The notes below the pieces were generated by a model, which saw only the letters and a program-made list of their open reading frames with translations, did no database searches and had not been told where the DNA came from. Below are positions 1-5,255 of a stretch of DNA of 5,942 nt, piece after piece (within the stretch, counting starts at the first letter, position 1; each line of letters begins with the position of its first letter). The DNA is from Flavobacterium sp. (GTDB lineage Bacteria > Bacteroidota > Bacteroidia > Flavobacteriales > Flavobacteriaceae): the NCBI GenBank assembly GCA_024642295.1, contig JAHEBK010000120.1, positions 1 through 5,942 of the forward strand. The letters run 5' to 3'. The position numbers and the translations under genes were made by a program.

Positions 1-24
1 AGATGTTTGAGGCGATTTAGGAAG

Positions 25-153
25 TTTCAAGTTTCAGAGTTTGTTTAAAAAAAAAGTTTCTAAGAATAAAAGATCTATTTTTCGACTTTTTTCTTAGAAA
101 CCCCTAGATGATTATTTAGTAACATCCTTTCTTTGTAGCTTTGAAACTTGAAA
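25..153. repeat. Outer inverted repeat bracketing the terminator
   Basis: TTTCAAGTTTCA at 25-36 is the exact reverse complement of 142-153. On the plus strand the pairing extends to 25-41 against 137-153 if two G-T wobbles are allowed. The heptamer AAGTTTC occurs three times (22-28, 29-35, 54-60), and its complement GAAACTT lies at 143-149. The right arm ends two bases before the last codon (the stop) of the oxidoreductase, and the intrinsic terminator hairpin sits wholly between the arms. It may be a degenerate copy of an intergenic palindromic repeat family or simply a second, longer stem; the sequence alone cannot decide. The repeat itself is directly visible; a role is not known. Confidence 0.6.
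47..101 (-). terminator. Intrinsic terminator of the PaaE-like oxidoreductase gene
   Basis: Read on the minus strand, positions 101-91 (GTTTCTAAGAA) pair perfectly with 66-56. After a one-base bulge the stem continues for five more pairs (90-86 with 72-68), leaving a loop of about 13 nt. The stem is followed directly by nine T (complement of the A-run at 47-55). A hairpin plus U-tract beginning about 55 nt beyond the stop codon is the classic rho-independent arrangement. There is no matching T-run on the plus-strand side of the stem, so it should act only on minus-strand transcription. Confidence 0.85.
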
Positions 154-155
154 AA

Positions 156-1208
156 CTAAACATCATCAAAATCGATGTAAATTGTTTCAGATGTTGGATG
201 TGCTTGACAGGTTAAAATTAAACCATCGGCAATTTCTTTATCGGTCAAAATAGAGTTTTTCTTCATTTCGGCAGAACCTACTGTTACTCTAGCCAAACAA
301 CTGCTGCATATTCCGCCTTGGCAAGAATAAGGAGCATCAATTCCTTTTTTCAAGGATGCTTCAAGGATGGTTTGTTTTTGTGACATTTCGAAAGTGGTCT
401 CTTCATCATCTACCATAACGGTGATTTTTGAATGTCCTTCCAGTGAATCTTTGATTTCGATTTCTTGTGAAGATGTAGTAAAAAGTTCAAAGTTAATCGC
501 TGATTCTTTTACGTTTTTCTCTTTCAAAACATTCGAAACGGTATTGATCATTTCTTCTGGACCACACAAATAGAATTTGTCAAAATCCAATTCTTTGTGT
601 TTGTTGTTCAATGCAAAGTTTACCACTGATTTGTCAATACGACCAAATAACGCATTTTCAATTTGTGCTTGACTATATACATAATCCACAAAAAAACGAC
701 TTACATATTGTAAATGTAAATCATGTAATTCTTGATGAAATATGGTTTCTTCAGGCGATTTATTACCATAAACAAGTACAAAAGTGCTTTTAGGTTCGCT
801 TTTTAATACAGACTTGATGATGGATAACACCGGAGTAATTCCACTACCAGAAGCAAAAGCGATATAGCTTTTTTGTCTGTCGGCTTCAGGTTCGAAAATG
901 AATTTCCCTTCTGGTTTTCCTACTTCAAGGACATCACCAGCTTTTAGTTTGGTATTTGCAAATTGCGAAAAAGCACCCTCTTTTACGGCTTTTACAGCAA
1001 TACGCAATTCACCACTTTCTGGCGAAGAACAGATAGAATAGGCTCTGCGGATTTCTTTACCGTCTAATGTTAATCTTAAATTCAGGTATTGTCCTGCAAT
1101 GAAATTATAATTAGATTTTAATTCTTCAGGAATATTAAAAAGAATAGAAACAGCATGATCCGTTTCGCGTTTTACTTCTTTTATGACAAGTTTTTTAAAT
1201 GATGGCAT
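156..1208 (-). CDS. PaaE-like FAD/NAD(P)H oxidoreductase with C-terminal 2Fe-2S ferredoxin domain
   Basis: A 350-residue protein with the architecture of PaaE and related phthalate-dioxygenase-type reductases: it should pass electrons from NAD(P)H through FAD to a 2Fe-2S cluster and on to a partner oxygenase or ferredoxin-dependent enzyme in the cytoplasm. Visible order: a FAD-binding barrel (about 1-105) with the flavin motif RAYS (55-58); a nucleotide-binding domain (about 112-235) with GSGITP (121-126) and CGPEEM (215-220); an acidic linker; and a plant-type ferredoxin domain (about 260-350) with cluster ligands C296, C301, C304 and C334 (Cx4Cx2Cx29C). All cofactor motifs are intact and the length is normal for the family. 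The ATG at 1208 follows a TACTTTTG promoter box by 15 bases. The gene is transcribed divergently from porW and ends at a strong terminator, so it is probably monocistronic. No paaABCD partner genes are in the window, so phenylacetyl-CoA epoxidation is not demonstrated; a general reductase role is equally possible. Confidence 0.9.
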   Translation of the reverse strand: MPSFKKLVIKEVKRETDHAVSILFNIPEELKSNYNFIAGQYLNLRLTLDGKEIRRAYSICSSPESGELRIAVKAVKEGAFSQFANTKLKAGDVLEVGKPEGKFIFEPEADRQKSYIAFASGSGITPVLSIIKSVLKSEPKSTFVLVYGNKSPEETIFHQELHDLHLQYVSRFFVDYVYSQAQIENALFGRIDKSVVNFALNNKHKELDFDKFYLCGPEEMINTVSNVLKEKNVKESAINFELFTTSSQEIEIKDSLEGHSKITVMVDDEETTFEMSQKQTILEASLKKGIDAPYSCQGGICSSCLARVTVGSAEMKKNSILTDKEIADGLILTCQAHPTSETIYIDFDDV

Positions 1209-1223
1209 TTGAAATATTTTTTA

Positions 1224-1231
1224 CAAAAGTA
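1224..1231 (-). promoter_or_regulatory. Probable -7 box of the PaaE-like gene
   Basis: The minus strand reads TACTTTTG here, an exact match to the Bacteroidota primary-sigma -7 consensus TAnnTTTG. It ends 15 bases before the ATG at 1208, implying a very short leader. The -33 element is weak: the nearest TTG (1261-1259) is 27 bases upstream of the box, longer than the usual spacing of about 17-23, and a TTTC lies 17 bases upstream. The call therefore rests on the -7 box and its position. Confidence 0.55.
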
Positions 1232-1462
1232 GGAAACACGAAATAAATGAAAGTGATTCAACTTGAATTTTTTTAGAGGAACGATAATTATTTGTTTCAT
1301 TTTTACCAATTATACAAAAAAGAAGGGAATAAATAGAGTGAATGGAGGATGTTATAAATGTTTTTCGAGTGATAAATTTCTATATTTCAAAAAGAAACGT
1401 ATTTTTACCAGTCATTATACTAAATAAGCATTCTAGTAGTTAATTGATTAAAACATATACAA

Positions 1463-4084
1463 TTGAAAACCAACATAATTCATTCTTCAATTTCATTGGG
1501 ACTTATTATTCTTTTGGGAGTTTCTTGCTCTACTAAAAGGGATACTTTTTTGTCAAGAAATTCACACGCGTTAAGTACCAAATACAATATTTTATATAAT
1601 GGAGAAATTGGTCTTGATAAAGGAGTAACGGGTATTAGTTCAGATGACAATGATAATTTCTGGAAAAGATTGCCAATCGAAAAAATGCAATTTAAAGAAG
1701 AAAAAATTTCAGCAAACAAAACTAAGAATGCCGATTTTGAATTAGCTGAAAAAAAAGCGACAAAAGCCATCCAAAAACATTCGATGAATATCGATGGAAC
1801 GGAGAGAAATTTTCAGACCGACGAAGCCTATTTATTATTAGGAAAATCAAGGTACTACGATCAACGATTTATTCCCGCATTGGATGCTTTCAATTATATT
1901 TTGTACAAATACCCAAGTAGTAGTAAAATTTATGAAGCTAAAATTTGGCGCGAAAAAACCAACATGCGCTTAGGAAACGATGCTTTGGTAGTGACCAATA
2001 TCAATCGGCTTTTGACTTTGGGTAAACTAGATAAGCAAATTTTATCAGATGCAAATGCATTATTAGCAGAAGCGTATTTGAATCTTGGTAAAAAAGATAG
2101 TGCAGTTGTGAAACTGGATTTGGCTGAAAAATTCACTAAAAAGAACACACAAAGAGCACGGTATCGATTTATTTTAGGGCAATTAAACGAAGAATTAGGT
2201 AAAAAAGACAGTGCAATTTATCGATACGAGTCGGTTATTGATATGAATCGAAAAGCCGAAAGAAAATATGTTATTCAGGCACAATCCAAAAAAGCACAAT
2301 TGTTTGATTTTCAAAATGGAGATACTTTAGTGTTCTTGAAAACATTTGATAAATTATTAAAAGACAGAGAAAATCGTCCTTTTTTGGATGTGTTAAATCA
2401 TCAAATGGGAATTTTCTATGATAAACAAGACAATCAAAAGGAAGCGTTACATTATTATAACACTTCATTAAAAAAAGCAAAATCAGATCAATATTTAGTT
2501 GCTTCGAACTATCGCAATATTGCAAATATGTATTTTCGTAAAGCTAAGTATCCGATAGCGGCAAAATACTATGACAGTACTTTGACTAAATTAGATGAAA
2601 AAAGTAGGGAACATATTCATATTGCTAAAGTTCGAAAAGATTTAGATGATGTGATTTTGTATGAAGCTTTAGCGACAAGAAATGATAGTATTATCAAGGT
2701 TTTTTCAATGTCGAATGCTGATCGAGAAGCTTATTTTGATACCTATATTGCGAAGCTTAAAAAATCTGATGAAGAAAAAAGAATTGCTTATGAAAAGCAA
2801 TTACAGATTCAAAAAAACATTGAAAACAATAGCAAATCAGGTTCAGATGACGTAGCTGTTTCAGATTCAAATGTACCAAAGCAAAGAGCAACAGTTTTGC
2901 CACCTTCATTGGGAGGAAATCAGTCGGCTACCCTTTTCTATTTTTATAATCCCAATACGGTTTCCTTTGGTAAGTTGGCTTTTAAAAGCGCTTGGGGCTC
3001 ACGTTCATTAGGCGGTAATTGGCGAATGTCAAACGCTTCTAATGAACAGGTAGCATCTTCAGGCACAAACATAAATGAAGATAATCAAGATACTGAAGAA
3101 AAGAAGAAAGCTCAAGAAGTTATTGCAGAATACACCACAGATTTTTATTTGAACCAAATTCCTTCGACTCAAAAAGAGAAAGACAGTATTCACAAAGAAC
3201 GCAATTTTGCCTATTACCAATTAGGAGTTATTTATAAAGAAAAATTCAAAGAATATGCTTTGGCAACTACTAAACTGGAGCAATTATTACGACAAAATCC
3301 TGAAGAAAAAATAGTGCTTCCTACTTTGTATAATTTGTATAAAATATATCAAATTACCAATAATAGCAAAGCTGCGGAAATAAAAAACGCTATTTTAACA
3401 CAGTTTCCAAATTCTCGTTATGCACAAATTATTGGAAATTCAGCAGCGCTTGAATCGGCTAATGATTCTCCAGAAAAAGTATATGAGAAAGTCTATTCTT
3501 TGTATAATGAAGAAAAATTCGAATTGGTTTTAGAACAAACGGATGTTCTTATCAATCAGTTTTCAGGAGATGAAATAGTGTCTAAATTTGAATTTTTAAG
3601 AGCCAATGCCATAGGGAGATTAAGAGGTGTTGTTGCGTATAAAAATGCTTTACAATATGTTGCTGATAATTATCCAAATAGTGAAGAAGGTAAAAAATCA
3701 TTGGACATTGTCAAAACTCAAATACCTGTATTAGAAAATATGAATTTTAACACAGGGGAATCTAAAAACTGGAAAATTGTATACAAACTTTCTAAAACAG
3801 AGGAAAACAAAACAAAACTAATGGAGGAGAAAATAAAGAAATTTATTGCTCGTGAAAATGTTGTTAAATTAGATTACACCTTTGAAGGTTATAAAGAGAA
3901 AGAGAAATTTTTAGTGATTCAGGGCCCTACATCAGAAGGATATGCAAAAAGCATCAGCAATTTATTGAAAGAGAATAAAGACTATAAATTAGAGGAACCA
4001 GCCATTGTTTTGTCAAATGAGAATTACAAAGTGGTACAAATTAAAAAAAATCTAGATGATTACTTAGCTTCAAAAAAACAATAA
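1463..4084 (+). CDS. porW/sprE: Type IX secretion system / gliding motility TPR lipoprotein PorW/SprE
   Basis: An 873-residue lipoprotein of the PorW (Porphyromonas) / SprE (Flavobacterium) family, which is required for type IX protein secretion and, in gliding species, for motility; it acts in the periplasm anchored to the outer membrane. Visible: a signal peptide (1-21) with a hydrophobic core and lipobox-like LGVSC giving C22 as the lipidated residue, then STKRD and a conserved-looking TFLSRNSHALSTKYN stretch; TPR-type helical repeats from about 120 to 400 (LGKKDSA recurs at 208-214 and 245-251, 37 residues apart); a charged helix about 425-455; a polar linker; an aromatic/Gly segment (FYFYN at 492-496, WGSR 511-514, NWR 519-521); a second TPR-like region about 580-750; and a C-terminal alpha/beta domain about 765-870. 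The start is TTG: the frame is closed by TGA at 1445-1447, there is no ATG in between, and translation from TTG gives a proper signal peptide. I see no convincing promoter or Shine-Dalgarno in the 254-bp gap upstream. The bactofilin begins one base after the stop, so the two are coupled. Identity is confident from architecture; exact domain edges are estimates. Confidence 0.9.
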   Translation: MKTNIIHSSISLGLIILLGVSCSTKRDTFLSRNSHALSTKYNILYNGEIGLDKGVTGISSDDNDNFWKRLPIEKMQFKEEKISANKTKNADFELAEKKATKAIQKHSMNIDGTERNFQTDEAYLLLGKSRYYDQRFIPALDAFNYILYKYPSSSKIYEAKIWREKTNMRLGNDALVVTNINRLLTLGKLDKQILSDANALLAEAYLNLGKKDSAVVKLDLAEKFTKKNTQRARYRFILGQLNEELGKKDSAIYRYESVIDMNRKAERKYVIQAQSKKAQLFDFQNGDTLVFLKTFDKLLKDRENRPFLDVLNHQMGIFYDKQDNQKEALHYYNTSLKKAKSDQYLVASNYRNIANMYFRKAKYPIAAKYYDSTLTKLDEKSREHIHIAKVRKDLDDVILYEALATRNDSIIKVFSMSNADREAYFDTYIAKLKKSDEEKRIAYEKQLQIQKNIENNSKSGSDDVAVSDSNVPKQRATVLPPSLGGNQSATLFYFYNPNTVSFGKLAFKSAWGSRSLGGNWRMSNASNEQVASSGTNINEDNQDTEEKKKAQEVIAEYTTDFYLNQIPSTQKEKDSIHKERNFAYYQLGVIYKEKFKEYALATTKLEQLLRQNPEEKIVLPTLYNLYKIYQITNNSKAAEIKNAILTQFPNSRYAQIIGNSAALESANDSPEKVYEKVYSLYNEEKFELVLEQTDVLINQFSGDEIVSKFEFLRANAIGRLRGVVAYKNALQYVADNYPNSEEGKKSLDIVKTQIPVLENMNFNTGESKNWKIVYKLSKTEENKTKLMEEKIKKFIARENVVKLDYTFEGYKEKEKFLVIQGPTSEGYAKSISNLLKENKDYKLEEPAIVLSNENYKVVQIKKNLDDYLASKKQ

Positions 4085-4085
4085 T

Positions 4086-4496
4086 ATGTTTGATAAAAAA
4101 TCAAAATCCTATACCGATCTTTTAGGAAAAACAAATAGAATTGTTGAAGGCACTGTTATCAAAGGAGATATTATTTCTCAAGCTGATTTTAGATTGGATG
4201 GTGAATTAATAGGTAATTTTCAATCTACTGGTAAACTGGTTATTGGTCCATCTGGTAGTATAACAGGTGATGTTATATGTAAAAGTGCGGATATTGAAGG
4301 CAAGTTTAATGGAAAAATTCAGGTTGCTGAACTATTGAACCTAAAGTCTAAAGCAAGTATTCACGGAGAAGCTACTGTTGGAAAATTATCAGTTGAACCA
4401 GGAGCTGAATTTAGTGCTTCTTGTATAATGAAAGACAACATAAAAAAACTCATGCTTACCGATGGACAAGAAACCCCAAAAAAACAAATCGAGTAA
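4086..4496 (+). CDS. Bactofilin (polymer-forming cytoskeletal protein)
   Basis: A 136-residue bactofilin-family protein. Bactofilins self-assemble, without nucleotide, into beta-helical filaments that scaffold cell-envelope and shape functions on the cytoplasmic face of the membrane. The core (about 18-113) shows the short hydrophobic/glycine turns of a right-handed beta-helix: IVEGTVIKGDI, FRLDGELIGNF, GKLVIGPSGSITGDVICK, ADIEGKFNGKI, ASIHGEATVGKLSVEPGA. It is flanked by a polar N-terminal tail and a lysine-rich C-terminal tail (KKLMLTDGQETPKKQIE), as usual for the family, and the length is typical. The ATG lies one base after the porW stop codon, so translation is probably coupled to it. 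The C-terminal 35 nt overlap the next gene in another frame. A contribution to positioning of T9SS/gliding machinery is an inference from the operon only. Confidence 0.92.
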   Translation: MFDKKSKSYTDLLGKTNRIVEGTVIKGDIISQADFRLDGELIGNFQSTGKLVIGPSGSITGDVICKSADIEGKFNGKIQVAELLNLKSKASIHGEATVGKLSVEPGAEFSASCIMKDNIKKLMLTDGQETPKKQIE

Positions 4497-4689
4497 GTGG
4501 ATCGCACTTATTAACATTCCCATTCAAATGGGGGTGATCATTTTTTTGTTCGCCTACTTGGGAAATTGGTTGGATGAAAATCATCCGAGTCCTAAAGTGT
4601 ATTATAATAAAATACTAGTTATGGTAGGTGTTGTCTTAGCATTATATAATGTGATTAGACAAGTAAACGAAATTAGTAAATCAGAATAA
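4462..4689 (+). CDS. AtpZ/AtpI-family small membrane protein of the ATP synthase locus
   Basis: A 75-residue protein with a lysine-rich cytoplasmic N-terminus (1-13) and two predicted transmembrane helices (about 14-36 and 49-68). The first helix ends in GNWLDE (34-39), the Gly-x-x-Leu-Asp pattern characteristic of AtpZ/AtpI-family proteins that precede F-type ATPase operons. Members of this family are implicated in assembly of the c-ring or in divalent-cation uptake for the synthase. The ATG at 4462 is inside the bactofilin gene, giving a 35-nt overlap; the downstream part of the frame lacks another methionine before the first helix is completed (the next is M23), so the overlap is real unless a non-ATG start is used. 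Only two genes separate it from porW, and atpB lies about 570 bases downstream of its stop. The family call is good; whether it works like AtpI or AtpZ cannot be told from sequence. Confidence 0.85.
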   Translation: MDKKPQKNKSSKWIALINIPIQMGVIIFLFAYLGNWLDENHPSPKVYYNKILVMVGVVLALYNVIRQVNEISKSE

Positions 4690-4745
4690 AGCATGCTAAT
4701 GATGAATGGTTGATTTCCTTCATTATAATAGCACAAATAAGTGTT

Positions 4746-5138
4746 ATGAACATAAAAAAGTACAATCTCATTTTTTTACTATCAATCATATCTTTGATTA
4801 CGTTTATAGTACATCAATTGCTTTTTGATTTTTTTAAAATAAATGATGACTCTTTCATTTACTCTTTAAAAAAGCTTTATTTGTTTTTTTACGGACTGTC
4901 AGTATTAGTGTTTGTAATTTTAGTGGAGGTAAAAAATAAAAGTTTTGATAATGTGGGAATGTCATTTTTATTAGTTACAAATCTCAAGCTGGTAATTTGT
5001 TATGTTGTTTTAAAACCTATTTTAGAAGTGGACACCTCTCAAATCAATATTGAGAAAATTAATTTTTTTGGCATGTTTATTCTATTTTTAGCAATAGAAA
5101 CGATTCTAACTATAAGAATATTAAACGAAAAACAATAA
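4746..5138 (+). CDS. Four-helix membrane protein, probable AtpI-like accessory factor (DUF6168-like)
   Basis: A 130-residue, Phe/Leu/Ile-rich protein with four predicted transmembrane helices (about 6-24, 41-62, 71-90, 106-125), a basic N-terminus (MNIKKY) and short loops. The segment from NKSFDNVGMSFLL to TNLKLVICYVVLKPIL, with a lysine buried in the third helix, resembles what I remember of the small membrane proteins (DUF6168) that sit between atpZ and atpB in Flavobacteriaceae; this assignment is from memory of the family and context, not a search. An in-frame TTG at 4710 would add 12 residues, but the ATG at 4746 gives the usual basic N-terminus before the first helix and is preferred. 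It lies 56 bases after the atpZ stop and 117 bases before atpB, with no visible terminator or promoter before it, so it is probably the last gene of the porW transcript. It could supply an AtpI-like c-ring assembly role, but that is inferred from position and topology. Confidence 0.7.
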   Translation: MNIKKYNLIFLLSIISLITFIVHQLLFDFFKINDDSFIYSLKKLYLFFYGLSVLVFVILVEVKNKSFDNVGMSFLLVTNLKLVICYVVLKPILEVDTSQINIEKINFFGMFILFLAIETILTIRILNEKQ

Positions 5139-5163
5139 ATAGGTCTCAAATTGACCAAACCGC

Positions 5164-5177
5164 AAAAAATATTTTTT
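5164..5177. repeat. AT palindrome just upstream of the atpB promoter
   Basis: A6-T-A-T6 is a perfect 14-base palindrome, ending seven bases before the -33 element of the atpB promoter. It could be an A-tract/UP-like element that helps RNA polymerase bind or bends DNA, but in such AT-rich DNA it may be chance. It is too short and weak in pairing to call a terminator. Confidence 0.35.
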
Positions 5178-5183
5178 ATATTC

Positions 5184-5213
5184 TTTTGAATATTAATAAA
5201 AAATGTACCTTTG
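5184..5213 (+). promoter_or_regulatory. Bacteroidota-type promoter of atpB
   Basis: TTTTG at 5184-5188 is followed after exactly 17 bases by TACCTTTG at 5206-5213, matching the Bacteroidota primary-sigma consensus (TTG/TTTG at -33, TAnnTTTG at -7). Transcription should begin near 5217-5221, giving a leader of about 35-40 nt before the ATG at 5256. It is the best promoter in the window and implies that the ATP synthase structural genes can be transcribed independently of the porW-bactofilin-atpZ cluster. Confidence 0.85.
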
Positions 5214-5255
5214 CACCAAAATTTAGAAACGTAAAAAATAACATATTTAACAGTT

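Noticed and set aside
3..20. Possible tail of an upstream plus-strand gene ending MFEAI-stop (TAG at 18-20)
   Set aside because: Only six codons are visible and they cannot be distinguished from chance; no coding signal can be judged.
367..793. Plus-strand open frames at 367-573 and 611-793
   Set aside because: They are antisense to the oxidoreductase, whose motifs are intact across the whole stretch; the translations show no family features.
1344..1360. GGAGG followed by ATG in the divergent gap, resembling a ribosome binding site and a small gene
   Set aside because: The ATGs at 1349 and 1358 run into stop codons after two and four codons, and Shine-Dalgarno sequences are little used in this phylum.
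1400..1407. TATTTTTA as a possible -7 box for porW/sprE
   Set aside because: The final G of TAnnTTTG is missing and there is no TTG at suitable spacing upstream; too weak in such AT-rich DNA.
1480..2525. Minus-strand open frames at 1480-1770, 1930-2148 and 2271-2525
   Set aside because: All lie antisense inside porW/sprE, which is coding throughout; their products have no recognisable features.
4710..4745. TTG at 4710 as start of the four-helix protein, giving 142 residues
   Set aside because: The added 12 residues put a hydrophobic stretch ahead of the basic NIKK segment, and the ATG at 4746 gives a more usual N-terminus.
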